A DNA stretch of 64,000 nucleotides from Streptomyces sp. P3 (GTDB lineage Bacteria; Actinomycetota; Actinomycetes; Streptomycetales; Streptomycetaceae), in the NCBI RefSeq assembly GCF_003032475.1, contig NZ_CP028369.1, positions 1,302,001 through 1,366,000 of the forward strand, given 5' to 3'. Both the position numbers and the translations under genes were made by a program. Position 1 is the first letter of the stretch, and every line of letters begins with the position of its first letter. The notes beneath the pieces were generated by a model that did not search any database, was not told the DNA's origin, and worked only from the letters and a program-made list of their open reading frames with translations. Positions 1 to 15,296 of the stretch are shown in pieces.

Positions 1-130
1 GCTTCATCGGCGCCAGGTGATCTTTGCTGTCAAATCCCGGGGCCGGGGCAAACACCCACGATCCTTGACGAATGCGGGTGGTTGCCCCAGAGGCTCCGGA
101 GTCAAGCCTAAAGCGTGTGAACGCGGTGCG
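1..130. other. fusA downstream spacer (probable fusA-tuf intergenic)
   Basis: No coding region is supported here. In Streptomyces the gene after fusA on this strand is usually tuf, which would start beyond the window edge; this is inferred from synteny. A minus-strand TTGACA (33 down to 28) could be the -35 box of a tuf promoter, but no convincing -10 box follows before the edge. Confidence 0.4.
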
Positions 131-2257
<2,127 letters not shown>

Positions 2258-2296
2258 AAGGCTTTCGTCTTCTCTCGGTCTCGATGTGGGTAGCGA

Positions 2297-2767
2297 CTAC
2301 CAGCGGTAGTGCGCGAAGGCCTTGTTGGACTCGGCCATCTTGTGGGTGTCCTCGCGCTTCTTCACAGCGGCGCCGAGGCCGTTGGACGCGTCGAGAAGCT
2401 CGTTGAGCAGGCGCTCGGTCATGGTCTTCTCGCGACGGGCGCGGGAGTAGCCGACGAGCCAGCGCAGCGCCAGCGTGCTCGCGCGGCCGGGCTTGACCTC
2501 GACCGGAACCTGGTAGGTCGCGCCACCGACACGGCGGGACTTGACCTCGATGGTCGGCTTGATGTTCTCGAGAGCGCGCTTCAGCGTGATGACCGGGTCG
2601 TTGCCGGTCTTCTCGCGCAGGCCCTCCATGGCACCGTAGACGATGCGCTCGGCGGTGGAGCGCTTGCCGTTCAGCAGCACCTTGTTGATGAGCGACGTGA
2701 CAAGAGGAGAACCGTAGACCGGGTCGATGATGACCGGGCGCTTCGGGGCAGGGCCCTTACGAGGCAT
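2297..2767 (-). CDS. rpsG: 30S ribosomal protein S7
   Basis: This 156-residue protein is S7, the primary assembly protein of the 30S head, which contacts the decoding region and E-site tRNA. It begins [12 protein letters not shown] and contains the conserved stretch [19 protein letters not shown], with normal family length. The ATG lies 3 bp after the rpsL stop codon. The GGAG at the end of rpsL serves as its ribosome-binding site, so translation of the two genes is probably coupled. It is the second gene of the str operon. Confidence 0.98.
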   Translation of the reverse strand: MPRKGPAPKRPVIIDPVYGSPLVTSLINKVLLNGKRSTAERIVYGAMEGLREKTGNDPVITLKRALENIKPTIEVKSRRVGGATYQVPVEVKPGRASTLALRWLVGYSRARREKTMTERLLNELLDASNGLGAAVKKREDTHKMAESNKAFAHYRW

Positions 2768-2770
2768 TTC

Positions 2771-3142
2771 TTACTTCTCCTTCTTGGCGCCGTAGCGGCT
2801 GCGGGCCTGCTTGCGGTTCTTGACACCCTGGGTGTCGAGGGAGCCGCGGATGATCTTGTAGCGAACACCCGGCAGGTCCTTCACACGGCCACCACGCACG
2901 AGCACGATGGAGTGCTCCTGCAGGTTGTGTCCCTCACCCGGAATGTAAGCAGTGACCTCGATCCCGCTGGTCAGACGCACACGCGCGACCTTACGCAGGG
3001 CCGAGTTCGGCTTCTTCGGGGTGGTCGTGAACACGCGCGTGCAGACGCCGCGGCGCTGAGGAGAACCCTCGAGTGCGGGCGTCTTGTTCTTCTCGACCTT
3101 GTCCTGCCGGCCCTTACGGACCAGCTGCTGGATCGTAGGCAC
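2771..3142 (-). CDS. rpsL: 30S ribosomal protein S12
   Basis: S12 sits at the decoding centre of the 30S subunit and controls reading accuracy. The start is the GTG at 3142, preceded by GGAGAAGTA; this gives the normal 123 residues beginning (M)[10 protein letters not shown]. An in-frame extension further upstream has no conserved sequence. The streptomycin-related positions are wild type: K43 in TPKKPNSA and K88 in GRVKDLPG. It is the first gene of rpsL-rpsG-fusA, with a candidate promoter about 200 bp upstream. Confidence 0.97.
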   Translation of the reverse strand: MPTIQQLVRKGRQDKVEKNKTPALEGSPQRRGVCTRVFTTTPKKPNSALRKVARVRLTSGIEVTAYIPGEGHNLQEHSIVLVRGGRVKDLPGVRYKIIRGSLDTQGVKNRKQARSRYGAKKEK

Positions 3143-3943
3143 TACTTCTCCGGTTTCTGTGTGCCGATTTGTACAGCTAACCTGGAACTTCGCCGACCCA
3201 CGCGGTCGGGTGTGTCGGACCTGCGGACTTCCGCCGCGAGGCAGGAAGGGGCGCGGATCGCGGTGGCCATTGCTACGGCCCCGATGCGGTTGCAGACACG
3301 CACATGGGCCAGGGCACACCCCAGGCACAAGGTCTGAGCGTACCTAGCGCACCGACTCCGGTCAAAACAAAGGCGGCGGGACCGGGGCGCCGGGCCCCCT
3401 GCGGGTCCCAACTGGGGGTATGGAGTGCGCGACATCCTCATCACAGCCTGTTGACGGACGGTTCGGTCGCGCACGGCCGGCCGGACCGAACCTGGACCCT
3501 GGTGAGAGTCAAGACCCCGAGGGGCGGCGGCCCGCGATAGGGACGCCGCTGCGGCCGAGCGCGCGAAGGAGCGCCTCCCGCACGTGTACATGTGGACTCG
3601 CCCGTCCCCACCGCCGTCCGACACGGACTCTCCGGGTCCGGTGCCGACCCGACCTCGTCGATACGGGCTTCGTGCACCGGAGTCTCGCGACCCGCGAGAA
3701 GCGGCGACCTCGCGGCCACGGAGTGCAGCTCATCGGACTTGGGTGTCCGATAAAACCGGCCACCATTAATGTCACCCGATAATCTGTCGGCAATGACCCC
3801 CGCGATCCAACCCACACGGGGTCCGAAGGTTTGCACTCCGGCACATCCAAGCCGGAGCATCAAGGTCGATTTTCGGCCGGTCACGCCTCTCAGTCCGATC
3901 GCGGGAAATTCATCCCTGAAAGAGCTCCGGAGTGATTTCCAAT
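3143..3943. other. Non-coding region between rpsL and the lectin gene
   Basis: About 800 bp without a believable gene. Short open frames on both strands here match no family I recognise and overlap one another. The region holds the candidate rpsL promoter and leader on the minus strand. On the plus strand it ends in the upstream region of the lectin gene, which is visibly richer in A/T (about 3760-3910) than the neighbouring coding DNA. Confidence 0.5.
3337..3365 (-). promoter_or_regulatory. Candidate promoter of the rpsL operon
   Basis: On the minus strand TTGACC (3365-3360) and TACGCT (3342-3337) are separated by exactly 17 bp, a very good match to a housekeeping sigma (HrdB-type) promoter. 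The resulting 5' leader before the rpsL GTG would be about 190 nt. The assignment rests on pattern alone. Confidence 0.6.
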
Positions 3944-4453
3944 ATGAACAGGCTCACGCGCGTCACCATCGCGGCAGGTGCCACGTCGGCTGCATTGTCG
4001 ATGCTTGTCGGGTTCGCGCCGACAGCATCCGCGGCGACCGGCCCGCGGATGATCAACGCGAACGGCTACTGTCTGGGAAGCCAGAACGGCGCCAACAAGA
4101 CGAACGCCATTCAGTGGTACTGCAACAAGAACCCCGATCAGATCTGGGGCCTCCACTCGGCGGGGACGGATTCCCGCGGTACCTACTACCGGGTGACCAA
4201 CGACAACGGCCAGTGCCTGGGCATCAGCGGCATCTCGAAGGCGTCCGGCGCAGCTGCCACGGTATGGGACTGCAACGGCCACAATGACCAGCTGTGGTAC
4301 TGGCAGAATGGCTCCGGCGCGGGTTGGCACAAGCTGATCAACCGGAATTCGGGGATGTGCCTCGGCACCTCGGGAAGTGCTGTCGGAGCCAAGGCGATTC
4401 AGTGGTCCTGCAATGGCAACCCGGACCAGGAGTGGGGCCCGTTGAACGGCTGA
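3944..4453 (+). CDS. Secreted ricin-type beta-trefoil lectin
   Basis: The product is about 169 residues. It starts MNRLTRVTIAAG, has a hydrophobic core ending TASA-AT typical of a Sec signal peptide, and then a single beta-trefoil carbohydrate-binding domain. Three QxW repeats (DQIWG, DQLWYW, DQEWG), each preceded by a Cys-containing CLG or WxCN segment, identify the ricin B fold. No catalytic domain is attached, so it probably binds extracellular glycans on its own. The ATG at 3944 has CCGGAG about 10 bp upstream; an in-frame GTG at 3932 is the alternative start. It interrupts the rpoC-rpsL interval on the opposite strand to its neighbours. Confidence 0.85.
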   Translation: MNRLTRVTIAAGATSAALSMLVGFAPTASAATGPRMINANGYCLGSQNGANKTNAIQWYCNKNPDQIWGLHSAGTDSRGTYYRVTNDNGQCLGISGISKASGAAATVWDCNGHNDQLWYWQNGSGAGWHKLINRNSGMCLGTSGSAVGAKAIQWSCNGNPDQEWGPLNG

Positions 4454-4909
4454 GCGCCGCACACCCCGTCTCGGCAGCATGAAGCAGCGGGCCGGCACTC
4501 CAGTACGGCCTCACGGCCCACTGCGGGTCAGAAAGGTCCACGGCACACGGACTTTGCTGACCCTCGAATGCTTCTTTCGTGCGTCAGTAAATTGATATGA
4601 GCAGGGCTCCTCCTCGTTTCGCGGTGCGCTATGCCCCACGACAACGAACGAGGAGCCTCGTTCGTGTGTGGTCGAGCCAGGCTCGACGTCCTGAATGAGC
4701 TGGTTGCACATTTTCTCCAGGCTCATTTCTGGCCGAATTGTGAGCGCGGCTGCTGGTGGCAACCCGTCGACCTGCAGCCCACCGACACGAGCAGCACCTG
4801 GTGCGGTGCAGCCCCGCCGGGGCTCGGGAGACCGGCCGCCCTGCCGCCCACCGGAGCGCCCGTCGCCCGCCGCCGCGTCAGCACCTCCTGCCGGCGTCCA
4901 CCCGGTCAC
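4454..4909. other. Non-coding spacer with hairpins between lectin gene and rpoC
   Basis: No gene was recognised. Two perfect inverted repeats stand out: 4644-4652 with 4657-4665 (9-bp arms, 4-nt loop) and 4671-4677 with 4681-4687 (7-bp arms, 3-nt loop). They could terminate the lectin transcript. The stretch from about 4540 to 4760 is lower in G+C than the flanking genes, which would fit inserted DNA. Confidence 0.45.
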
Positions 4910-4953
4910 GCCGAAGGGCGGCCACCCCCCAACGGGAGTGACCGCCCTTCGGC
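4910..4953 (-). terminator. rpoBC terminator hairpin
   Basis: A perfect 12-bp inverted repeat (GCCGAAGGGCGG at 4910-4921, CCGCCCTTCGGC at 4942-4953) with a 20-nt loop lies just after the rpoC stop. No T-run follows, as is usual in Streptomyces. Confidence 0.75.
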
Positions 4954-4969
4954 ATCTCAGACGTACGCC

Positions 4970-8869
<3,900 letters not shown>

Positions 8870-8931
8870 TATGCGTCAATCCCTCTCAGGGTTGTAAGTC
8901 TTGGGGTCTGATACGGGGGTCCCGGGGCCGG

Positions 8932-8967
8932 CCGGAGGTTCAGGGAATTTCATCGCAGAACCTCCGG
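8932..8967 (-). repeat. Hairpin in the rpoB-rpoC spacer
   Basis: A perfect 10-bp inverted repeat (8932-8941 CCGGAGGTTC and 8958-8967 GAACCTCCGG) with a 16-nt loop lies between the rpoB stop and the rpoC start. It could be an attenuator, a processing site or a stability element. Function is unknown. Confidence 0.45.
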
Positions 8968-8979
8968 ACCGGACTCCCG

Positions 8980-11900
8980 TCAGACCTCTTCGACGCTGCT
9001 CGGCTCGCGCCGGGACAGGTCGATGCCGAGCTCCTCCGCCGCGCGGAAGACGTCCTCGTCGGTGTCACGCATCTCGATGGACATACCGTCGCTGGACAGC
9101 ACCTCCACGTTCAGGCAGAGAGACTGCATCTCCTTGATGAGCACCTTGAAGGACTCGGGGATGCCGGGCTCGGGGATGTTCTCGCCCTTGACGATGGCCT
9201 CGTAGACCTTCACGCGGCCGGTGACGTCGTCGGACTTGATGGTCAGGAGCTCCTGGAGGGCGTACGCGGCGCCGTAAGCCTCCAGCGCCCACACCTCCAT
9301 CTCACCGAAGCGCTGACCGCCGAACTGCGCCTTACCGCCCAGCGGCTGCTGGGTGATCATCGAGTACGGGCCGGTCGAACGGGCGTGCAGCTTGTCGTCG
9401 ACCAGGTGGTGGAGCTTGAGGATGTACATGTACCCGATGGAGATCGGGTCCGGGAACGGCTCGCCGGAGCGGCCGTCGAACAGCCTCGCCTTGCCGGTCG
9501 GCTGCACCATGCGCTCGCCGTCGCGGTTCGGGATGGTGTGGTTCAGCAGACCCGCGAGCTCGTCCTCACGGGCGCCGTCGAACACCGGGGTGGCGACGTT
9601 GGTGCCCGGGGCGACCTGGTCGGCGCCGATGACCTGCAGGCGCTGCGCCCAGTCCTCGCCGAGACCGGAGACGTCCCAGCCGCGGCTGGCGAGCCAGCCG
9701 AGGTGGATCTCCAGCACCTGTCCCGGGTTCATTCGGGACGGCACACCCAGCGGGTTGAGGATGATGTCGACCGGGGTCCCGTCCTCGAGGAACGGCATGT
9801 CCTCGATGGGCAGGATCTTGGAGATGACGCCCTTGTTGCCGTGACGGCCGGCGAGCTTGTCACCGTCCGTGATCTTGCGCTTCTGCGCCACGTAGACACG
9901 AACCAGCTGGTTCACGCCCGGCGGCAGCTCGTCGCCCTCTTCACGGTCGAAGACGCGGACGCCGATGACCTTGCCGATCTCGCCGTGCGGCACCTTCAGC
10001 GAGGTGTCACGGACCTCACGGGCCTTCTCGCCGAAGATCGCGCGCAGCAGGCGCTCCTCCGGGGTCAGCTCGGTCTCGCCCTTGGGCGTGACCTTGCCGA
10101 CCAGGATGTCGCCGGCGACGACCTCGGCGCCGATGCGGATGATGCCGCGCTCGTCGAGGTCGGCGAGGACCTCCTCGGAGACGTTCGGGATGTCCCGGGT
10201 GATCTCCTCGGGGCCGAGCTTGGTGTCACGGGCGTCGACCTCGTGCTCCTCGATGTGGATCGAGGAGAGGACGTCGTCCTGCACGAGGCGCTGCGACAGG
10301 ATGATCGCGTCCTCGTAGTTGTGACCCTCCCACGGCATGAACGCCACGAGCAGGTTCTTGCCGAGCGCCATCTCGCCGTTCTCGGTGGCCGGGCCGTCGG
10401 CGAGGACCTGACCGGTGATGATCCGGTCGCCCTCGTTGACGATGACCTTCTGGTTGACCGAGGTGCCCTGGTTGGAGCGCGAGAACTTGGCCAGGCGGTA
10501 CGTGATGTACGTGCCGTCGTCGTTGGTCGTGGTGATGTAGTCCGCGGAGACCTCCTGGACCACACCGTCCTTCTCGGCCTTGACCACGTCACCGGCGTCG
10601 ACGGCGGAGCGGTACTCCATGCCGGTGCCGACGAGCGGGGCCTCGCTCTTGATGAGCGGCACGGCCTGTCGCATCATGTTCGCGCCCATGAGGGCACGGT
10701 TGGCGTCGTCGTGCTCGAGGAACGGGATCATGGCGGTCGCGACCGACACCATCTGGCGCGGCGAGACGTCCATGTAGTCCACGTCGTCACCGGGGACGTA
10801 GTCGACCTCGCCGCCACGACGGCGGACCAGCACGCGGTTCTCGGTGAAGCGCATGTCGTCGTCGAGCGTGGCGTTGGCCTGCGCGATGACGAAGCGGTCC
10901 TCCTCGTCGGCCGTCAGGTAGTCGACCTCGTCGGTGACGACGTCGCCGTCGACCCTGCGGTACGGAGTCTCCACGAAACCGAACGCGTTGACGCGGCCGT
11001 ACGAGGCGAGCGAGCCGATCAGACCGATGTTCGGGCCTTCGGGCGTCTCGATCGGGCACATGCGGCCGTAGTGGGACGGGTGCACGTCACGGACCTCGAA
11101 GCCGGCCCGCTCACGGGAGAGACCACCCGGGCCAAGAGCCGACAGACGGCGCTTGTGGGTGAGACCCGACAGCGGGTTGTTCTGGTCCATGAACTGCGAC
11201 AGCTGGCTGGTGCCGAAGAACTCCTTGATGGAGGCGACGACCGGCCGAATGTTGATCAGGGTCTGCGGCGTGATCGCCTCGACGTCCTGGGTCGTCATCC
11301 GCTCACGGACGACTCGCTCCATACGCGCCAGACCCGTGCGGACCTGGTTCTGGATGAGCTCGCCGACGCTGCGCAGACGACGGTTGCCGAAGTGGTCGAT
11401 GTCGTCGGTCTCGACGACGATCGTCGTGCCGTTGTCGGCGCCCGTCTCGGTCTCGCCGGCGTGCAGCTTGACCAGATACTTGATCGTCGAGATGACGTCC
11501 TCGACGGTCAGCACGCCCGCGTCGAGCGGGGCGTCCGCGCCCAGCTTCTTGTTGACCTTGTAGCGGCCGACCTTCGCGAGGTCGTAGCGCTTGGGGTTGA
11601 AGTAGAGGTTCTCGAGCAGCGTCTGCGCGGCCTCACGCGTGGGGGGCTCGCCCGGACGCAGCTTGCGGTAGATGTCGAGCAGCGCGTCGTCCTGGCCCTG
11701 GGTGTGGTCCTTCTCCAGGGTGGCGCGCATGGACTCGTACTCGCCGAACTCCTCGAGGATCTGCTCGGTGGTGTAGCCGAGAGCCTTCAGAAGGACGGTG
11801 ACGGACTGCTTGCGCTTGCGGTCGATACGGACACCGACCATGTCGCGCTTGTCGATCTCCATCTCCAGCCAGGCGCCCCGGGAAGGGATGATCTTGGCCG

Positions 11901-12465
11901 AGAAGATGTCCTTGTCGGACGTCTTGTCGATGGAGGAGTCGAAGTAGACACCCGGCGAACGGACCAGCTGCGACACCACGACACGCTCGGTGCCGTTGAT
12001 GACGAAGGTGCCCTTGTTCGTCATGAGCGGGAAGTCGCCCATGAAGACCGTCTGGGACTTGATCTCGCCGGTCTCGTTGTTGGTGAACTCGGCCGTCACG
12101 AAGAGCGGGGCCGCGTACGTGAAGTCACGGTCCTTGCACTCGTCGATGCTGTTCTTCGGCGGCTCGAAACGGTGGTCGCGGAACGTCAGCGACATCGACC
12201 CGGAGAAGTCCTCGATCGGGGAGATCTCCTCGAAGATCTCCTCCAGACCGGACTTGGTGGGGACGTCCTGACCGGACTCCAGAGCCGCCTCGACCCGACT
12301 CTGCCAGGCGGTGTTCCCGAGCAGCCAGTCAAAGCTCTCGGTCTGCAACGCGAGCAGGTTGGGAACCTCGAGCGGCTCCTTGATCTTTGCAAAAGAGATG
12401 CGCAGCGGGGCAGTGCTGGCGGCGTTGTTCGTATTCGAGGTCGAGGCGTTGCGCGAGGCGGCCAA
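8980..12465 (-). CDS. rpoB: RNA polymerase beta subunit
   Basis: The start chosen is the TTG at 12465, which has GGAAGGAC at ideal spacing and gives 1161 residues beginning (M)[13 protein letters not shown]; 1161 is also the usual Streptomyces length. A GTG ten codons upstream (12495) lacks such a site. The rifampicin-binding region around residues 417-445 ([20 protein letters not shown] then [10 protein letters not shown]) looks wild type, so no rifampicin-resistance change is visible. Co-transcribed with rpoC; a candidate promoter and an upstream attenuator-like hairpin lie in the rplL-rpoB spacer. Confidence 0.97.
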   Translation of the reverse strand: MAASRNASTSNTNNAASTAPLRISFAKIKEPLEVPNLLALQTESFDWLLGNTAWQSRVEAALESGQDVPTKSGLEEIFEEISPIEDFSGSMSLTFRDHRFEPPKNSIDECKDRDFTYAAPLFVTAEFTNNETGEIKSQTVFMGDFPLMTNKGTFVINGTERVVVSQLVRSPGVYFDSSIDKTSDKDIFSAKIIPSRGAWLEMEIDKRDMVGVRIDRKRKQSVTVLLKALGYTTEQILEEFGEYESMRATLEKDHTQGQDDALLDIYRKLRPGEPPTREAAQTLLENLYFNPKRYDLAKVGRYKVNKKLGADAPLDAGVLTVEDVISTIKYLVKLHAGETETGADNGTTIVVETDDIDHFGNRRLRSVGELIQNQVRTGLARMERVVRERMTTQDVEAITPQTLINIRPVVASIKEFFGTSQLSQFMDQNNPLSGLTHKRRLSALGPGGLSRERAGFEVRDVHPSHYGRMCPIETPEGPNIGLIGSLASYGRVNAFGFVETPYRRVDGDVVTDEVDYLTADEEDRFVIAQANATLDDDMRFTENRVLVRRRGGEVDYVPGDDVDYMDVSPRQMVSVATAMIPFLEHDDANRALMGANMMRQAVPLIKSEAPLVGTGMEYRSAVDAGDVVKAEKDGVVQEVSADYITTTNDDGTYITYRLAKFSRSNQGTSVNQKVIVNEGDRIITGQVLADGPATENGEMALGKNLLVAFMPWEGHNYEDAIILSQRLVQDDVLSSIHIEEHEVDARDTKLGPEEITRDIPNVSEEVLADLDERGIIRIGAEVVAGDILVGKVTPKGETELTPEERLLRAIFGEKAREVRDTSLKVPHGEIGKVIGVRVFDREEGDELPPGVNQLVRVYVAQKRKITDGDKLAGRHGNKGVISKILPIEDMPFLEDGTPVDIILNPLGVPSRMNPGQVLEIHLGWLASRGWDVSGLGEDWAQRLQVIGADQVAPGTNVATPVFDGAREDELAGLLNHTIPNRDGERMVQPTGKARLFDGRSGEPFPDPISIGYMYILKLHHLVDDKLHARSTGPYSMITQQPLGGKAQFGGQRFGEMEVWALEAYGAAYALQELLTIKSDDVTGRVKVYEAIVKGENIPEPGIPESFKVLIKEMQSLCLNVEVLSSDGMSIEMRDTDEDVFRAAEELGIDLSRREPSSVEEV

Positions 12466-12649
12466 GAGGGGGTCCTTCCGAGGGCTCGGACTCACTACGC
12501 GCGTACCGGCCCCTCAGTCCCGGGCACGGAGACAGATATTCCCCGATTGGCGAAAAGGCCAGGTGGGAGATGATCTGGTCGTCCGGACTCAAGTGAGGGC
12601 ATGCCCCTGGTGACGGGCAGGGGACAGCTAACAGGCAGCGCAAAGGGTC

Positions 12650-12678
12650 AGTGTAGCCACTTGGCACACTGATGTCCA
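12650..12678 (-). promoter_or_regulatory. Candidate rpoB promoter
   Basis: On the minus strand TGGACA (12678-12673), a 17-bp spacer and TACACT (12655-12650) match a vegetative promoter. The leader to the TTG start would be about 180 nt. If real, rpoBC has its own promoter in addition to read-through from rplJL. Confidence 0.5.
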
Positions 12679-12936
12679 GTGCGGGTTCTTCGAGACCCTC
12701 GTAGTTCTCAACGCCCTCGGTCCGGTAGCCCTCAACGCACGGTGATACTGCCCTCTTCGCCGTCGATCCATGCCTCGGATACGGATCCTTGTGACGACGC
12801 GTCCTGAGAATTGCGCGCTGCGTGCGGTTCGTCAAGGCCCCCTGGCGCGAACCGGGGCGCCCGGAGACACGACGAAGATCACCATACCCCCCGCTCAGAG
12901 GGGTACGAGGCAACCGTGGCCGCGCTCCCAGGAACG

Positions 12937-12974
12937 CCGAAGAGCGACCACCCAGATGGATGATCGCTCCTCGG
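12937..12974 (-). terminator. rplL-rpoB attenuator/terminator hairpin
   Basis: The minus-strand RNA can form an 11-bp stem (arms 12964-12974 and 12937-12947, one G-U pair) with a 16-nt loop, about 70 bp after the rplL stop. It probably reduces transcription from rplJL into rpoBC, which would help set L10/L12 output above polymerase output. Confidence 0.6.
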
Positions 12975-13044
12975 TGCGTGGGCGTTACAGCCCCGGGAGG
13001 GGCAGTTTCAGCCTTCGCGTGCGGTCGTCGCCGACCGCGGGGTG

Positions 13045-13425
13045 TTACTTGACCTCGACGGAGGCGCCGGCGGCCTTGAGGGACTCGGCAGCCTTCTCGG
13101 CGGCCTCCTTGGCGACCTTCTCGAGAACGGGCTTCGGGGCGCCGTCCACGAGGTCCTTGGCCTCCTTGAGACCCAGGGAGGTCAGCTCACGCACGACCTT
13201 GATGACCTGGATCTTCTTCTCGCCGGCGCCGGTGAGGACGACGTCGAACTCGTCCTGCTCCTCAGCGGCCTCGGTAACGGCGACGGGGCCGACCGGGGCA
13301 GCGGCGACCGCGGCGGCGGCGGTGACGTCGAACTTCTCCTCGAAGGCCTTCACGAACTCGGAGAGCTCGATGAGGGTCATCTCCTCGAACTGCGCGAGCA
13401 GGTCTTCCTGGCTGAGCTTCGCCAT
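13045..13425 (-). CDS. rplL: 50S ribosomal protein L7/L12
   Basis: This 126-residue acidic protein forms the mobile ribosomal stalk that recruits EF-Tu, EF-G and other GTPases. It begins [10 protein letters not shown] and has the N-terminal dimerisation helix, an Ala/Pro/Val hinge (about residues 35-52) and the conserved C-terminal domain with [22 protein letters not shown]. The start at 13425 was preferred over an upstream ATG because only this one matches the family. It is cotranscribed after rplJ with a 126-bp gap. Confidence 0.97.
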   Translation of the reverse strand: MAKLSQEDLLAQFEEMTLIELSEFVKAFEEKFDVTAAAAVAAAPVGPVAVTEAAEEQDEFDVVLTGAGEKKIQVIKVVRELTSLGLKEAKDLVDGAPKPVLEKVAKEAAEKAAESLKAAGASVEVK

Positions 13426-13551
13426 GGTGGGCGATCCTTCCACTAATTCGGCTGGTGCCGGTATGTACATGTGTGGCGGGCGTACTGTCGGCCCGCTACG
13501 ACCTCTGCCTCAGGCGGGACGCCTCAGGCCGCGGTCATTTCGCGAGCCGAG

Positions 13552-14082
13552 TTACTCGGCACCGCCCTGCTCGGCCTGCTTGGCGCGAAGAGCGTCCACG
13601 GTGCGGACGAGCTTCGAGGGAAGCGCCTGGAAGAGCTGAGCAGCCTGAGACTGCTTGCCCTTGAAGGCACCCGCCAGCTTGCTGAGCAGAACCTCGCGGG
13701 ACTCGAGGTCCGCAAGCTTCTTGATCTCGTCGGCGGACAGCGCCTTGCCGTCAAGGACACCGCCCTTGATGACGAGGTTCGGGTTGTCCTTGGCGAAGTC
13801 ACGAAGACCCTTCGCCGACTCCACCGGGTCACCGGTGATGAAGGCGACCGCCGTCGGACCGTTGAAAAGGTCGTCGAGCGTGTTGATCCCGGCCTCGTTG
13901 GCCGCAATCTTGGTCAGCGTGTTCTTCACCACGGCGTACTGGGCGTTCTCACCGAGCGAACGACGCAGCGTCTTGAGCTGCGCCACGGTGAGACCCCGGT
14001 ACTCGGTCAGCACGGCGGCGTTCGAACTGCGGAACGCGTCCGTCAGCTCGGCTACCGCGGCAGCCTTGTCGGGCCTTGCCAT
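13552..14082 (-). CDS. rplJ: 50S ribosomal protein L10
   Basis: The 176-residue L10 anchors the L7/L12 stalk to 23S rRNA. The start [14 protein letters not shown] at 14082, preceded by GGAAGGAGG, gives the usual Streptomyces length; the frame is open for another 89 codons upstream but without family similarity. L10 bound to L12 typically represses its own mRNA by binding the leader. The 14083-14312 leader here carries a strong hairpin consistent with that, although I cannot fold it fully by eye. Confidence 0.96.
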   Translation of the reverse strand: MARPDKAAAVAELTDAFRSSNAAVLTEYRGLTVAQLKTLRRSLGENAQYAVVKNTLTKIAANEAGINTLDDLFNGPTAVAFITGDPVESAKGLRDFAKDNPNLVIKGGVLDGKALSADEIKKLADLESREVLLSKLAGAFKGKQSQAAQLFQALPSKLVRTVDALRAKQAEQGGAE

Positions 14083-14141
14083 AGAGCGTCGGCCTCCTTC
14101 CGGGTGATGAGGACCGCTCAGAAGGGGCTGTGACAGACGAA

Positions 14142-14168
14142 ACGCCCCGGCGCAGGCGCACGGGGCGT
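14142..14168 (-). promoter_or_regulatory. Hairpin in rplJ leader (possible L10 autoregulatory element)
   Basis: A perfect 8-bp inverted repeat (ACGCCCCG 14142-14149, CGGGGCGT 14161-14168) lies about 60 bp upstream of the rplJ start, inside the predicted leader. Its place fits an L10-type leader, but the diagnostic L10-binding kink-turn was not verified. Confidence 0.4.
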
Positions 14169-14319
14169 GGCTCGACCGAACGAATTCCGTGGAAGGAGTT
14201 CTGTTCGGGAGCACATCCACTGACACCTGCGCGGGTCGTCCGCATTGCAGCGGATCCTTCGGCCACCGCACACTCTGCTGAGTGCACGGCAACGACCAGC
14301 GGTCTTTGGCTTCTGCTGG

Positions 14320-14349
14320 AGCGTACGTGAACCGGTCGCCGTCAAGCAA
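14320..14349 (-). promoter_or_regulatory. Candidate rplJL promoter
   Basis: Minus-strand TTGCTT (14349-14344), an 18-bp spacer and TACGCT (14325-14320). The -10 hexamer is the same as the one proposed for rpsL. It predicts a leader of about 230 nt before rplJ. Confidence 0.45.
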
Positions 14350-14412
14350 ATCCGCCCGTACGGGGACCGGCCGGGTGCCCGGCCGGTCATCCCGCCGTTC
14401 GTCCGGCGGGGC

Positions 14413-15204
14413 TCAGTCCGCGGCCTTCCGTAGCTGTTCGGCCAGGTCCACGGTGTCCGAGGCCGGCGGCGCCTTCACGGTCACGGGCTTGCCGAAGTCG
14501 GAGAAGGTGATGGTCAGGTCGAGCGGGCCACGCCGTCCGAAGCCCTGCATGCGCAGCTGCCGGGTGCGGTCGTCGGCGTCGACCCACAGGTCCATGGTGA
14601 GCTCGTCCACGCCCAGCTTCTCGTACTGGGCGAGGCTCTTCTCGGTCCGCTGCCGGATCTTCGTCGGCCGTCCCTCGAAGGAGGCGCGGATCTCGTCGAC
14701 CGTGGCCGTGCCCGTGTAGTGGTCGGTGCGGACGCCGCCGACGGTCTCGGTGCCGGCCTTCTTCAGATCGTCGGCGGCGGCCAGGAAGCCGGTCTCGTGC
14801 GCCGGGTTGTCGCGGACCTTGTCGGACATTCCGCCGTTGGCGCCGGGCTTGCCGAACCTGACCCAGTGCTTGCCGTCCTCGTCGGCTTCGCCGGTGCCTA
14901 TGTAGAGCACCCCGCCGACGAACCGGAACTCGCCCGTGCCCTTTTCGGGACCGCTGAGCACGGTGGACTTCAGGCTCATGACCTGCGGCTTCGTGCCGAT
15001 CGCGGCCTCGCCCCGGATCCGGCCCTCCTCCGGCGTCCGGCCGCTCGTGCGGTAGCGCAGGGACACCGGCTGTTCCGCCTTCTCCGCGGCCCGCGTGACG
15101 GCCGCCGCGGCGGACGAGTCACCCCCGCTCCCTGTACCGCCCACCGCGGCACAACCGCTGACGAGCAGCACGGACAGCCCGAGGACACCCACGGCAGACC
15201 TCAT
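14413..15204 (-). CDS. LppX/LprG-like secreted lipoprotein (paralogue 1)
   Basis: The 263-residue product begins MRSAVGVLGLSVLLVSGC, a lipoprotein signal with the lipidated cysteine at 18, so it should be anchored to the outer face of the membrane. The rest resembles actinobacterial LppX/LprA/LprF/LprG proteins, which bind lipids or act in envelope transport; the precise ligand is unknown. The start at 15204 has GGGGGA 5 bp upstream, and a longer in-frame start 17 codons earlier lacks one. It lies beside a second, divergent paralogue with the same C-terminal pattern (WVDADDR, FSDFGKPVTVKAPP). Confidence 0.8.
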   Translation of the reverse strand: MRSAVGVLGLSVLLVSGCAAVGGTGSGGDSSAAAAVTRAAEKAEQPVSLRYRTSGRTPEEGRIRGEAAIGTKPQVMSLKSTVLSGPEKGTGEFRFVGGVLYIGTGEADEDGKHWVRFGKPGANGGMSDKVRDNPAHETGFLAAADDLKKAGTETVGGVRTDHYTGTATVDEIRASFEGRPTKIRQRTEKSLAQYEKLGVDELTMDLWVDADDRTRQLRMQGFGRRGPLDLTITFSDFGKPVTVKAPPASDTVDLAEQLRKAAD

Positions 15205-15296
15205 CCAATTTCCCCCAGAACCCCATACAGAGAACACACGATCGACGCACAGCAAGACCGTGAAGGTATCCCAGGATCCGGAGGAGTTCCCGTGAA

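Larger units (their letters stand above)
12466..13044. other. rplL-rpoB intergenic regulatory region
   Basis: About 580 bp with no gene. It contains the candidate rpoB promoter (12650-12678) and the attenuator-like hairpin (12937-12974). This is the position where other bacteria attenuate transcription from rplJL into rpoBC. Confidence 0.6.

Noticed and set aside
3304..3884. Several short open frames upstream of rpsL on both strands
   Set aside because: They overlap each other and the promoter, lack ribosome-binding sites and show no family features.
8980..12465. Rifampicin-resistance mutation in rpoB or streptomycin-resistance mutation in rpsL
   Set aside because: The rifampicin region of RpoB and K43 and K88 of S12 match the sensitive sequences.
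9385..12573. Long plus-strand open frame opposite rpoB
   Set aside because: Same reason: a high-GC antisense frame, while the minus strand encodes complete RpoB.
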